The translations under genes and the position numbers were made by a program. A DNA stretch of 64,000 nt from contig JBLWWH010000001.1 in the NCBI GenBank assembly GCA_048268105.1, positions 62,001 to 126,000 of the forward strand, in the 5' to 3' direction. This document shows, in pieces, positions 51,098 to 60,023 of the stretch. Source of the DNA: Profundicola sp048268105. GTDB lineage: Bacteria > Bacteroidota > Bacteroidia > Flavobacteriales > Weeksellaceae. The notes beneath the pieces are model-generated. The model worked only from the letters and a program-made list of their open reading frames with translations. It had not been told where the DNA came from and ran no database searches. How positions within the stretch are numbered: the first letter of the stretch is position 1; every line of letters begins with the position of its first letter.

Positions 51098-51525
51098 TGG
51101 AAAAACCAAAATTGTCTGACAACTTTTTGCTAAATCGCTGGGAAAGTATGCGCTATGCTTTCAAAGGATTTTTTTATTTAATCAGAGCTGAAAAGGCAAT
51201 TCAGGTTCATTTTTCTTTAACTTTAATTTTTATCGTTTTAGGTTTTGCCTTTCGGCTTACTTTTCATGAGTGGTTGTTTCAGGTTTTAGCTTTTGGTTTA
51301 ATACTTTCGATCGAAGGTTTAAACACAGCTATTGAAGAATTATGCGATTTTATCCACCCTGAATTTCATCATAGAATTGGAAAAATAAAAGATATCTCGG
51401 CTGGAGCTGTAACCTTTGCTGCGCTTAGTGGCTACAGCAGCGTTCTAATAATATATATCACAAAAATTTTCAACTTCGTTTTATACTCATTTAACCCCAC
51501 TTCTCTTATTTTTTTATATTTTTAA
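51097..51525 (+). CDS. dgkA: Diacylglycerol/undecaprenol kinase family protein
   Basis: This 142-residue small integral membrane kinase has three main helices (about 47-62, 65-86, 105-125). Family motifs are the N-terminal SMRYAFKGFFYLIRAEKAIQVH, the catalytic EGLNTAIEELCDF and KDISAGAVTFAAL. Gram-negative members recycle diacylglycerol; Gram-positive relatives phosphorylate undecaprenol, and this sequence does not decide between them. An extra hydrophobic C-terminus (FVLYSFNPTSLIFLYF) is unusual. It overlaps the upstream lipoprotein gene by one base. Confidence 0.88.
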   Translation: MEKPKLSDNFLLNRWESMRYAFKGFFYLIRAEKAIQVHFSLTLIFIVLGFAFRLTFHEWLFQVLAFGLILSIEGLNTAIEELCDFIHPEFHHRIGKIKDISAGAVTFAALSGYSSVLIIYITKIFNFVLYSFNPTSLIFLYF

Positions 51526-51575
51526 TTTTGGAACAATTTTTATGTTATATTAGTAAATAATTAAAAAATATAAAT

Positions 51576-51800
51576 ATGAAAAATCAGATTTTAACTAGGG
51601 TACATTTTTTATTAGTTGGTTTAATGCTATTTATAGCTTCTCCCTTGGCTTTCGCTCAGGAGGAAGGCTTAGATATTGATGTTAATATTGGGGAAAAGTC
51701 TAGTCCAGAAGATTGGATGAGCAATCCTCTTTATTGGGTAATTGGAGGTTTAGTTTTATTATTAATCATCGCCATTATTGCTCGAGGAAGTAGAAAGTAA
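51576..51800 (+). CDS. Small membrane protein with signal peptide
   Basis: This 74-residue protein has a signal peptide (about 10-27, ending LAFAQ), a short acidic stretch (EEGLDIDVNIGEKSSPEDWM) and a C-terminal membrane helix (VIGGLVLLLIIAIIARG). Similar tiny proteins are widespread in Flavobacteriia without known function. A good terminator follows at 51824. Confidence 0.7.
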   Translation: MKNQILTRVHFLLVGLMLFIASPLAFAQEEGLDIDVNIGEKSSPEDWMSNPLYWVIGGLVLLLIIAIIARGSRK

Positions 51801-51823
51801 AATCTATAAAATGTAAGCATATC

Positions 51824-51852
51824 AAAGCCTGATTCACGTCAGGCTTTTTTTT
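51824..51852 (+). terminator. Terminator after the small membrane protein gene
   Basis: AAAGCCTGA (51824-51832) pairs with TCAGGCTTT (51839-51847), followed by a T run. Confidence 0.85.
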
Positions 51853-51878
51853 GATAAGTCTTTTGTACCTTTACATTT

Positions 51879-52352
51879 ATGGAAAATGGCAAAGTAACTT
51901 TTCAATTTTTAAGCGAACCAACCGACATCAACTACGGTGGTAAAGTGCACGGTGGAGCCGTTATGAAATGGATTGACCAAGTTGGATATTCCTGTGCTAG
52001 TCTGTGGTCTGAGTCCTATTGTGTGACAGTTTACGTAGGAGGAATCAGATTTTATAAGCCGATTCTCATTGGAGATATAGTTAAAATTAAGGCTGAAATT
52101 ATTTATACTGGAAATTCTAGTATGCATATTGCTATTGATGTATTTTCTAAAAAAGTCACCGAGAGCGATTTCGAACACAAAACACATTGTATTGTTGTAT
52201 TTGTCGCCGTAGACGAAAATGGGAAGTCTCTAAAAGTACCTAAATGGGAACCGTCCACCGAATCAGAGAAAGAAAAAGAAAAGTACGCTATTAAATTGAT
52301 GAATCTCAGAAGAAACATCGAGGATGAAATGAGTCCTTTTTTACAACAATAA
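51879..52352 (+). CDS. Acyl-CoA thioesterase, hotdog fold (YciA/BFIT-like)
   Basis: This 157-residue hotdog protein hydrolyses acyl-CoA. The conserved catalytic region is NYGGKVHGGAVMKWIDQVGY, with the Asp in the central helix, followed by VTVYVGGIRFYKPILIGDIV. KVTESDFEHKTHCIVVFVAVDENGK near the end is typical. A TACCTTTA box is close upstream. The next gene, rarA, starts 27 bases later. Confidence 0.9.
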   Translation: MENGKVTFQFLSEPTDINYGGKVHGGAVMKWIDQVGYSCASLWSESYCVTVYVGGIRFYKPILIGDIVKIKAEIIYTGNSSMHIAIDVFSKKVTESDFEHKTHCIVVFVAVDENGKSLKVPKWEPSTESEKEKEKYAIKLMNLRRNIEDEMSPFLQQ

Positions 52353-52379
52353 TACCAACATACTAAAGATCTTTTTTGT

Positions 52380-53660
52380 ATGAATAAGCCATTGGCAGAG
52401 CGAATGCGTCCCACTAATTTAGAGAGTTATATTAATCAAACTCATTTGATAGGAGAAGGAGCGCCTATTAAATCTATGTTAGATGCTAAACGGCTCTTAT
52501 CTATGATTTTGTGGGGTCCTCCAGGTACTGGTAAAACCACTTTAGCTCAATTAATCGCTGAACTTTCAGGAAGAAAGTTTTATACACTTTCAGCCATTTC
52601 AAGTGGCGTTAAAGATGTAAGGGAGGTAATTGATAAAGCCAAAAACCAAACTTTGTTCTCAGGAGAAGGACAACCTATTTTATTTATTGATGAGATTCAT
52701 CGTTTCAATAAATCACAGCAGGACTCTTTGTTGGGTGCCGTTGAGAAGGGTTTTATTACACTTATTGGCGCCACCACCGAAAATCCAAGTTTCGAAGTTG
52801 TTCCTGCTTTATTAAGTCGTTGTCAGGTGTATATTTTAAAAGAACTATCTAAACTCGATTTAGAATCTTTGCTTAATAATGCCATAGAAAAGGATGAGAT
52901 TTTAAGTCAAAAGAAGATCGAACTAAAAGAAACCAATGCTTTATTACGTTACTCTGGCGGAGATGCTCGTAAGGTTCTAAATGGATTAGAGCTGGTGGTA
53001 AGTAGTTTTGGTTTAAAAGAGGAAATAATCATTACAGATGAGGTTGTATTAGAAAAAATTCAACAAAATATGGTTCGCTATGATAAAACTGGCGAACAGC
53101 ATTATGATATTATTTCTGCATTTATTAAATCCATCAGAGGAAGCGACCCTAATGCAGCTGTTTATTGGCTTGCACGAATGTTAGAAGGTGGAGAGGATTT
53201 AAAGTTTATAGCTAGAAGACTTTTAATTTTAGCTTCCGAAGATATTGGAAATGCAAATCCAACCGCCTTAATCCTTGCCAACAACACTTTTCAAGCTGTT
53301 TCTACAATTGGTTACCCAGAAGCGAGGATTGTTTTATCACAATGCGCAGTTTATTTAGCCAATTCACCCAAGAGCAACTCTACTTACGAAGCCATTAATA
53401 TTGCTCAACAGCAAGTGAGAGCAACTGGAGATTTATCGGTTCCTTTGCATTTACGGAATGCTCCGACCAAATTAATGAAAGATTTAGATTACGGGAAAGA
53501 TTATAAATATGCTCACGCACATCGAGATAATTTTGCTGAACAAGAATTTTTACCAAAAGAGATTGCTGGTACTAAGTTCTATGAACCGGGTAAAAACGCT
53601 AGAGAAGAACACGACCGAAATTTCTTGAAATCCCGATGGAAGAATAAGTATAATTATTAA
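52380..53660 (+). CDS. rarA: Replication-associated recombination protein A (MgsA/RarA)
   Basis: This 426-residue AAA+ ATPase acts at stalled replication forks. Walker A is GPPGTGKTT (46-54), Walker B/sensor region LFIDEIHRFNKSQQD (about 99-113), sensor 1 GATTENPSFEV, and sensor 2 in SGGDARKVLNGLE. The C-terminal RarA-specific domain includes HYDIISAFIKSIRGSDPNAA, GGEDLKFIARRLLILASEDIG and APTKLMKDLDYGKDYKYAH. The length is normal. Confidence 0.96.
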   Translation: MNKPLAERMRPTNLESYINQTHLIGEGAPIKSMLDAKRLLSMILWGPPGTGKTTLAQLIAELSGRKFYTLSAISSGVKDVREVIDKAKNQTLFSGEGQPILFIDEIHRFNKSQQDSLLGAVEKGFITLIGATTENPSFEVVPALLSRCQVYILKELSKLDLESLLNNAIEKDEILSQKKIELKETNALLRYSGGDARKVLNGLELVVSSFGLKEEIIITDEVVLEKIQQNMVRYDKTGEQHYDIISAFIKSIRGSDPNAAVYWLARMLEGGEDLKFIARRLLILASEDIGNANPTALILANNTFQAVSTIGYPEARIVLSQCAVYLANSPKSNSTYEAINIAQQQVRATGDLSVPLHLRNAPTKLMKDLDYGKDYKYAHAHRDNFAEQEFLPKEIAGTKFYEPGKNAREEHDRNFLKSRWKNKYNY

Positions 53661-53681
53661 GTAAAAAATTTAGTTTTATAT

Positions 53682-54641
53682 ATGTCATCACGCTATACCA
53701 TAGCTTTTTATAATACCGAAAATTTATTTGATATTACAAATCATAAGAAGCTCTTAGACGATGATTTTTCGCCTAATGGGAGAAGAAAATGGAATCAAAA
53801 GAAATATGATAACAAAATCATGAAGCTCTCTACTGCCATTTCTAAAATAGGTCTAGATGAAACCTCCCACCCTCCTAGTATAGTCGGTTTGGCAGAGATT
53901 GAAAATTCTCGTGTAATTGAGGATTTAATCGATAATGAAAATCTTGGTAAAGATATCTATGCTTATGTACACTATGACTCCACCGACGAGAGAGGAATGG
54001 ATGTTGGTTTAATTTATAACAAAAATGTGTTTTCTGTTGAACATTCAGAGGTGTTGCATCCGCCTATGATATACAATGGCGATGGACGTGACCAAACTAG
54101 AGATGTGCTCTATGTAAAGGGAAAATTAGCTGATCATTTAGTGCATATTTTTGTAGTTCATATGCCTTCTAGACGTGAAGAAAATATTAATAGCCCTAAA
54201 CGTCATGTAATTGCTGAAAAACTGAGCCAACATGTTAAGGAAATTCAGGATCGAGAAGAAAACCCCCATATCGTAATTTTAGGGGATTTTAATGCAGATC
54301 CAACGGCAGATTCAATAAAAAAATTCTTTCATACAGAACCACATCGAAATTTAGTCGATAAATATAGCTTCCATAACCCTATGGAAGATTTAGAAAATAA
54401 AGGACATTTTACTAACTTACATCAGAAAAATAAATTGTTGTTTGATCAAATGTTGTTTTCTTTTGGATTTTTCACCAATGAAACCAAAATTGATTTAGTT
54501 GAAACCCATGTTTTTAATCCATATTTCCTTCAGGAATGGAATAAGAAATATGAAGGTCAACCTTTTAGAACATATGTAGGCAGTAAATATTTAGGTGGTT
54601 ATAGCGATCACTTTCCTATTTATTCAATTTTAAAAATATAA
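53682..54641 (+). CDS. Endonuclease/exonuclease/phosphatase family protein
   Basis: This 319-residue protein belongs to the EEP (DNase I-like) superfamily. Catalytic regions are IAFYNTENLFDITN (first Asn), VGLAEIENSRV (metal Glu), VHMPSRREE, VILGDFNADPTADS (Asp and Asn) and the final YSDHFPIYS (Asp-His). No signal peptide is seen. It might be a nuclease or a phosphodiesterase on another substrate. It is between rarA (21 bases) and deoC (3 bases), suggesting co-transcription and a role in nucleotide or DNA turnover. Confidence 0.9.
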   Translation: MSSRYTIAFYNTENLFDITNHKKLLDDDFSPNGRRKWNQKKYDNKIMKLSTAISKIGLDETSHPPSIVGLAEIENSRVIEDLIDNENLGKDIYAYVHYDSTDERGMDVGLIYNKNVFSVEHSEVLHPPMIYNGDGRDQTRDVLYVKGKLADHLVHIFVVHMPSRREENINSPKRHVIAEKLSQHVKEIQDREENPHIVILGDFNADPTADSIKKFFHTEPHRNLVDKYSFHNPMEDLENKGHFTNLHQKNKLLFDQMLFSFGFFTNETKIDLVETHVFNPYFLQEWNKKYEGQPFRTYVGSKYLGGYSDHFPIYSILKI

Positions 54642-54644
54642 CTC

Positions 54645-55385
54645 ATGAACATAAAAGATTATTTAGACTCAACTTATCTCAAAACCCCTGAACAATCAGG
54701 TTTATCCAAAAAAGAAACATGGGAACAAGTCAAAAAGCTAACTGAAGAGGCCATTGAAAATGATCTATATGCAGTTATGATTCGCCCTGATTTAGTGAAG
54801 AAAACTCGTAAGTTATTAGATGACAAAAAAAGCAAGGTTGTCTTGGGGACTGTGATTTCATTCAACGAGGGTACTTTAGACACTGAATCCAAAATAGCAG
54901 AGGCAAAACAAGCTATAAAAGACGGTGCAGATGAGTTAGATTTTGTAATTAATTATAAATCTTATAAAAGTGGTAATCTGCATGGCGTTGCAGAGGAAGT
55001 TAAACTTTGTAATAAATTTGTCTTAGGCCAAAATAAACTGATTAAGTGGATTATTGAAGCTGCTGCACTTAGCGATGAGCAAATAATTGGCATTACAAAA
55101 CTTATTAAATCCGTAACTCAAGAATATTCTTCTGGGCAAGAAGATAAAGTCTATGTTAAATCATCTACAGGTTTTTATAAGACCAGCGATGGGAAGCCAA
55201 ACGGGGCAACAGAGCACAACATCAAACTAATGATCGACAATGCTGGCAATTTGCCCGTAAAAGCTGCTGGAGGCGTTAGAAATTATCAAGAGGCTAAAGC
55301 TATGATTGAACTTGGTGTTAAAAGAATCGGAACTTCCTCGGCTTTGACTATAGCTAATGGGGAAGAAAGTTTAGGAGATTATTAA
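54645..55385 (+). CDS. deoC: Deoxyribose-phosphate aldolase
   Basis: This 246-residue TIM-barrel class I aldolase splits 2-deoxyribose 5-phosphate into glyceraldehyde 3-phosphate and acetaldehyde. The Schiff-base Lys is in YVKSSTGFYKTSDG (Lys about 171). The supporting motifs are GADELDFVINYK and VKAAGGVRNYQEAKAMIELG. It resembles the eukaryote-like group more than the E. coli form near the N-terminus (LDSTYLKTPEQSG). It closes a plus-strand run with rarA and the EEP gene, followed by a strong terminator. Confidence 0.94.
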   Translation: MNIKDYLDSTYLKTPEQSGLSKKETWEQVKKLTEEAIENDLYAVMIRPDLVKKTRKLLDDKKSKVVLGTVISFNEGTLDTESKIAEAKQAIKDGADELDFVINYKSYKSGNLHGVAEEVKLCNKFVLGQNKLIKWIIEAAALSDEQIIGITKLIKSVTQEYSSGQEDKVYVKSSTGFYKTSDGKPNGATEHNIKLMIDNAGNLPVKAAGGVRNYQEAKAMIELGVKRIGTSSALTIANGEESLGDY

Positions 55386-55408
55386 GCATCATAATCTCGA
55401 GCATAAAA

Positions 55409-55440
55409 AAAAGGGCTAATCAATCGATTAGCCCTTTTAT
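55409..55440. terminator. Bidirectional terminator between deoC and the SGNH hydrolase gene
   Basis: AAAAGGGCTAAT (55409-55420) pairs with ATTAGCCCTTTT (55427-55438). T or A runs lie on both sides, and convergent genes end on both sides. Confidence 0.85.
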
Positions 55441-55468
55441 ATTGCTATTATATTTAAACCGCCTTTAC

Positions 55469-57022
55469 TTATGGAAATTGAATTCCAGGGTAGTTATTTG
55501 CGTTAACTTGTCTTAATGTCGAACCATATCTAGCGTTAATTGCCTCGATGAAATAGTTAGAAACCATCGCGTAACCTCTTGCGTTAAGGTGAACACCATC
55601 TAAAGAGAATGCACCACCAGTAATGAAAGAAGCATTGTAATCAACACCGTTGAACTGAATACCTGATTGTAAAGTAGTCATCTTTCTGTTCATATCCACC
55701 AAAGCTAATTGGTAGTTTGATGCTAATTGAGCAATAATATTATTGATTGCATTGGTAGTTGCTGTCGCTTGAGCTACTTCATCTTGACTTAATACCCACT
55801 CATCTGCTGGATAGGTTAAACCAACAACAGATAATTGTCCTGCCATTTCTTGAGATAATCCCATTCCCATTAGCATACCTACTCTATCCGTATCTAGTTG
55901 TCCAATTTTAGAACTCATGGTTAGAGGAATTAAATCACCTTCTTTAGACTGTCTTGCTTGTCCAAAGATAGATCCCAATAATTGCGCTTGCGAAGCTGGT
56001 ACACCAACTTGCGTTAGAACCGCAGCCATCTGAGCTGATAAATCTGGTAAACTATCATCTACAAACACAATTCCTGAAGCCCCGGCAGCATCAAATGAAA
56101 TTTGTCTTTCTGGAACACCTAAAGCAGCAAAAACTTGATTTAATTGTCCATAAAATTCATTTAACATTGGAATCTGCGCTGCATAACTCGTATTGGTAGG
56201 AGCTAATGGTTTTGCAGGAACAGTAGTTAAGAAAGGAATTGAAGTTACATTAGGAATATTTGCAATAGCTCCTTTTGCTCCACCATTCACTACTAAATTC
56301 TCTAAAACTGAATTTAAAACTCCTCCAACCATTTGTGGGTCCGATAAATCATTTCCACCATAGGTAGAAGGATCTAAGTTACCTTGTTGATTTACACCAG
56401 CTCCACCACTAGTAGCAAAGCTCAATACATCATTATTTCCGATCCACAGCGTAAAAAACGTAGGTTGTTGTGCCATTACATCCGCCATAATACTCGTGTT
56501 AGGAGATGAAGCGAATCTAGCAAAATATGGATTAGCCAAACCTTGTGCTACACCTGCTGGATTACCATATCCTGGAGCAACCAAATGGTAAGATTTTGCA
56601 CCTGGAACACCCATGTTGTTAAACTGTCCTTGTACAAAAGTACTTTGGAAAGTTCCACCTGGTGCAGAAGGTACAGGCGCCGGAGCTCCATTCACAATTT
56701 GTAAAGTTAATTTTCCGGGTAGTCCTAGATCGGAAAATCCTCCCATATCATCCTCTGGCATAAGTGGTTGCAAAAACTCACCACCACCTGCAGCAGACAT
56801 TTGACCTGCGATAATTGCTGGGAATGAATTCTCTTGCCCACTTCTGTATAATGCATTGTCTGCATATCCAGAAGTTAGTGAGTTACCAATTGCAACGTAT
56901 TTACTAAAGTTAGCATCTCCACTTGTGATTTGAATTTCATCAACTGTAGTTTCAAAATCATCATTACATCCAAATGCGATTAACATTGAGGCAACGAAGA
57001 CTGATTTATATATAAATTTCAT
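55469..57022 (-). CDS. SGNH/GDSL hydrolase family lipoprotein
   Basis: This 517-residue protein has a lipobox (SMLIAFGCND, Cys19). The SGNH blocks are VAIGNSLTSGYADNALY (nucleophile Ser48), LWIGNNDVLSF (block III, about 192-202) and the terminal LDGVHLNARGYAMVSNYF (Asp and His). A long insertion in the middle, rich in Gly, Ala, Pro and Gln, separates the catalytic blocks. It probably hydrolyses an ester at the outer membrane or cell surface. It follows the FadL-type gene by 12 bases and is co-transcribed with it, which suggests lipid substrates. Confidence 0.9.
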   Translation of the reverse strand: MKFIYKSVFVASMLIAFGCNDDFETTVDEIQITSGDANFSKYVAIGNSLTSGYADNALYRSGQENSFPAIIAGQMSAAGGGEFLQPLMPEDDMGGFSDLGLPGKLTLQIVNGAPAPVPSAPGGTFQSTFVQGQFNNMGVPGAKSYHLVAPGYGNPAGVAQGLANPYFARFASSPNTSIMADVMAQQPTFFTLWIGNNDVLSFATSGGAGVNQQGNLDPSTYGGNDLSDPQMVGGVLNSVLENLVVNGGAKGAIANIPNVTSIPFLTTVPAKPLAPTNTSYAAQIPMLNEFYGQLNQVFAALGVPERQISFDAAGASGIVFVDDSLPDLSAQMAAVLTQVGVPASQAQLLGSIFGQARQSKEGDLIPLTMSSKIGQLDTDRVGMLMGMGLSQEMAGQLSVVGLTYPADEWVLSQDEVAQATATTNAINNIIAQLASNYQLALVDMNRKMTTLQSGIQFNGVDYNASFITGGAFSLDGVHLNARGYAMVSNYFIEAINARYGSTLRQVNANNYPGIQFP

Positions 57023-57034
57023 ATTTCTAAATTA

Positions 57035-58261
57035 TTATTGAATGTTATACGATAGACCTAAACCAAATACAAATCCTGTTGATAAAAGATCTCCTGCAAA
57101 TCCGCTTTCGATATTGTTAAAGCTTCTCTCCTCTCCTTGGATATATTCACCCATTAAGTCTACATTAAAGCTACCTAAGTGAGCTCCTAAACCTGCAGTA
57201 AATGCATGATAGTTTGTAGTTGGAGTTTGTGGGTTAAAGTGCTCACCTGGTGAAGGAGAAGCATCATATTTATAACCAACTCTTACGTCTACTACGTTAG
57301 AAGCAGCATACTCAGCCCCTAAACTATAGTTAAATGTATGGTTATATCCTTGAGTAGAAAGAGCATCATAGCTATCAGATCCATTTACGAATTCAATATC
57401 TAATTTTCTGTATTCTTCCCAACCTACTGATCCAATCTCTCCTAATACCAATAATTTAGGTGTTACTTGGTAAGAAAGTCCAAATAAAGCCTCGTATGGT
57501 AGAGGTAATTCAGCATTGAAATTAGTTGCAGCAAATGGCATAGCACCTTGTACTAAACTTGGCGTATTTGTCCATAGAACATCTCCATTTTCAACTTCCA
57601 TTTTCACTTTTGATCGGTATGAAATACCAACAGTTACTTTTGGATCTGGCTTAATAAATACACCAATGTTATATCCCGTTCCAGAACCTTCTTTTGCATC
57701 AATTTCTAAACTAGCGTCAGAACCTCCAACAGCCACTTGACGCTGAATGTTCACAGCTCCTTTTGCCATAATATATCCAACACCTACACCAAACCAATCG
57801 TTGAATTTATAAGCCACAGTTGGTTGAAAGAAGTAAGATTTTAACTCTATTCTATCAATAACATATTTACCAGCCCATTGGTCACCCCATTCGATGGTGC
57901 TACCAAAAGGTGTCGTAAAACTAAGTCCTAAAGCTAGGTTTTCTGTTGGTTTATAACTAGCAGCAGCATAAATAGGCGTTCCTAGAGGATTGTCTGTTTC
58001 ATGATTCTCTAATGTATTTGGGTTTTGATATTTGGTAGTTAAGCCAACTCCAAAACCACCCACAGCTATACTCACTTTACTATCCACAAAAGCCAAAGCT
58101 GCTGGGTTAAAGAATGCCACACTCGCATCATGAGATAAAACTGCTCCCTGTGCTCCTAAGGCTGCTTGGCGAACTCCTTGTAGCGAAACACGGTATCCAC
58201 CGGCATAAATCGCTGAAGGAAAGACTAATAGCACCAATAGCCATAATAAATTTCTTTTCAT
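57035..58261 (-). CDS. OmpP1/FadL family outer-membrane transporter
   Basis: This 408-residue outer-membrane protein has a signal peptide (ending AIYAGG, about 1-21). It carries the FadL start pattern GGYRVSLQGVRQAALGAQGA followed by SHDASVAFFNPAALAF, the hatch region. The rest is a 14-stranded barrel ending FGLGLSYNIQ. It takes up hydrophobic compounds such as fatty acids. The downstream SGNH hydrolase, 12 bases away, may release such compounds from esters. Confidence 0.93.
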   Translation of the reverse strand: MKRNLLWLLVLLVFPSAIYAGGYRVSLQGVRQAALGAQGAVLSHDASVAFFNPAALAFVDSKVSIAVGGFGVGLTTKYQNPNTLENHETDNPLGTPIYAAASYKPTENLALGLSFTTPFGSTIEWGDQWAGKYVIDRIELKSYFFQPTVAYKFNDWFGVGVGYIMAKGAVNIQRQVAVGGSDASLEIDAKEGSGTGYNIGVFIKPDPKVTVGISYRSKVKMEVENGDVLWTNTPSLVQGAMPFAATNFNAELPLPYEALFGLSYQVTPKLLVLGEIGSVGWEEYRKLDIEFVNGSDSYDALSTQGYNHTFNYSLGAEYAASNVVDVRVGYKYDASPSPGEHFNPQTPTTNYHAFTAGLGAHLGSFNVDLMGEYIQGEERSFNNIESGFAGDLLSTGFVFGLGLSYNIQ

Positions 58262-58368
58262 ATTCCTCGTTAAATGTTAAAATTAATAATCAAATATAAT
58301 TAAAGTTATGCGCACATAACAATTTTCTCAAAATTTTTTGATTTTAAATAGATATTTCACAAAAATAA

Positions 58369-59568
58369 TTACTGCATAGTTTTTAATGTCTCTGCTATAA
58401 TAAAGCTTTCGCTCCAACATGCTTGAAAATTAAATCCTCCTGTTACAGCATCTATGTTCAATACCTCACCTGCGAAATAAATCCCAGGTACCAACTTGCT
58501 TTCCATGGTTTTAAAGTTAATTTCTTTTAACTCTACACCACCTGCCGTTACAAACTCATCTTTGTAGGTGCTTTTACCATTAATTTCGTAGGTCCCTTGG
58601 GTTAATTCAAACGACAATTTACGTAATTTTTTATCAGGGATGTCACTCCAGTTTAAATACTTATCTACTTTAACATTTTCGAGCATACTCATCCAAAAAC
58701 GCTTGGTTAAGCCAAATGGAGCAAATTTGCTCATTTTCTGTCGTCCGTTCTCATTTTTATGTTGAAAAAGAGTTTCCAACGCATCTTCTACATTATGTCC
58801 AATAAAGTTGATTTGAACCTTAAAATTATATTTTTTCTCATATAGTTCTCTTGCCCCAATCGCAGACAAAACCAAAACTGCTGGACCACTAAAGCCCCAG
58901 TGGGTAATTAGTAAATCTCCATGATTCTCTAAATTAGAATCTAGAATCTTAATATCAACATTCTGAAACGAAGTTCCTTGCAAACCCTGAATCCTGCTAT
59001 CTTTACTATTAAAAGTGAATAAGGAAGGTACTGGCGGCACAATGGAATGTCCCAATTTTTCTATCATTTGCCAAACTTGTTTACTACTTCCTGGGGCAAA
59101 AACAACCTTATCAAACTCATATTCTCCTTTGCTTGTTTTCAGAATAAAGGCATCATCATATGGGAGTACTTCTTTTACAGCTTCTCCTAAATGAATCTTA
59201 TTTTTATTGTTTTGATTTTCCTTAATTAAACATCCCACAATATCTTGCGAACTGTCCGAAACAGGAAATACGCGCATATCCTCTTGAATCTTGAGGGGGA
59301 CTCCTCTCTCCTCAAACCAGCCCATCGTATCGCCCGGTTGAAACCTTCCGAAAACACTTTTTAATTCTTTGTTTCCGCGGGGATAAAAATCAACTAAAAT
59401 ATTAGGATCAAAACAAGCATGAGTTACATTACATCGACCACCACCAGAGATTTTAACCTTCTGAAGCGGTGTCATAGCTTTCTCAAAAATATCGACAAAA
59501 AAAGGTGATGCGAGTTGTGCTCCCAAAAAGAACCCAGCTGCACCACCTCCAATAATTGCTACTTTCAA
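58369..59568 (-). CDS. HI0933/YhiN family FAD-dependent oxidoreductase
   Basis: This 399-residue flavoprotein has an N-terminal dinucleotide-binding motif IGGGAAGFFLGAQLA (5-19), KVKISGGGRCNVTHA typical of HI0933 proteins, and a C-terminal VPGIYFAGEVLNIDAVTGGF with NFQACWSES. The family is called aminoacetone oxidase or NAD(P)/FAD-dependent oxidoreductase, but the physiological reaction is unclear. The gene upstream (59586) ends 17 bases before its start, so the two may share a transcript. Confidence 0.92.
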   Translation of the reverse strand: MKVAIIGGGAAGFFLGAQLASPFFVDIFEKAMTPLQKVKISGGGRCNVTHACFDPNILVDFYPRGNKELKSVFGRFQPGDTMGWFEERGVPLKIQEDMRVFPVSDSSQDIVGCLIKENQNNKNKIHLGEAVKEVLPYDDAFILKTSKGEYEFDKVVFAPGSSKQVWQMIEKLGHSIVPPVPSLFTFNSKDSRIQGLQGTSFQNVDIKILDSNLENHGDLLITHWGFSGPAVLVLSAIGARELYEKKYNFKVQINFIGHNVEDALETLFQHKNENGRQKMSKFAPFGLTKRFWMSMLENVKVDKYLNWSDIPDKKLRKLSFELTQGTYEINGKSTYKDEFVTAGGVELKEINFKTMESKLVPGIYFAGEVLNIDAVTGGFNFQACWSESFIIAETLKTMQ

Positions 59569-59585
59569 ATTATTTTTTCGGCAAG

Positions 59586-60023
59586 TTACAGATTAAAACT
59601 TAAACCAATACTTCCTCTAGATCCTACTTCTACGTAAACACCTAAATTATTTTGGAAGAAATATCTAAAACCTAAATGACCTCCGAAACCAAAATCATCT
59701 CCTAAAAGCCCCACATCAATACCTGGATATAAATCCATGTTTGATGGCATGTTTAGCAAACTTCCTAAATGAGCATCGGCTCTACCAAAGATGTAGAAAT
59801 CACCATCGTTGTTGTCGCTGAAGTAAAATTCTCCACCCGCTCCTAACGAGAAATATTGGTGAATCCCATAATCGAATGTACCGGTAATACCAGTACCGTT
59901 ACCATAAGGCGAAAAACCTACTTGTAGTTTTTTGTCTCCTGTCCCCTCATAAGCTTGAGCACTCATAAATGATGCACCAAAAATTAATGCAGTTAAGACG
60001 GTCAATAATCTCAAATTTTTCAT
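59586..60023 (-). CDS. Small outer-membrane beta-barrel protein (DUF6646-like)
   Basis: This 145-residue protein has a signal peptide (ending FMSAQA, about 1-24). The mature part is a run of amphipathic beta-strands with Gly/aromatic turns, such as KLQVGFSPYGNGTGITGTFD and FGFGGHLGFRYFFQNNLGVY. It probably folds into a small 8-stranded barrel. I associate it with the DUF6646 group but only by appearance. Its function is unknown. Confidence 0.75.
   Translation of the reverse strand: MKNLRLLTVLTALIFGASFMSAQAYEGTGDKKLQVGFSPYGNGTGITGTFDYGIHQYFSLGAGGEFYFSDNNDGDFYIFGRADAHLGSLLNMPSNMDLYPGIDVGLLGDDFGFGGHLGFRYFFQNNLGVYVEVGSRGSIGLSFNL

Noticed and set aside
52103..52414. Minus-strand frame of 103 codons over the thioesterase gene
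   Set aside because: It is opposite a recognised hotdog thioesterase and shows no protein-like features.
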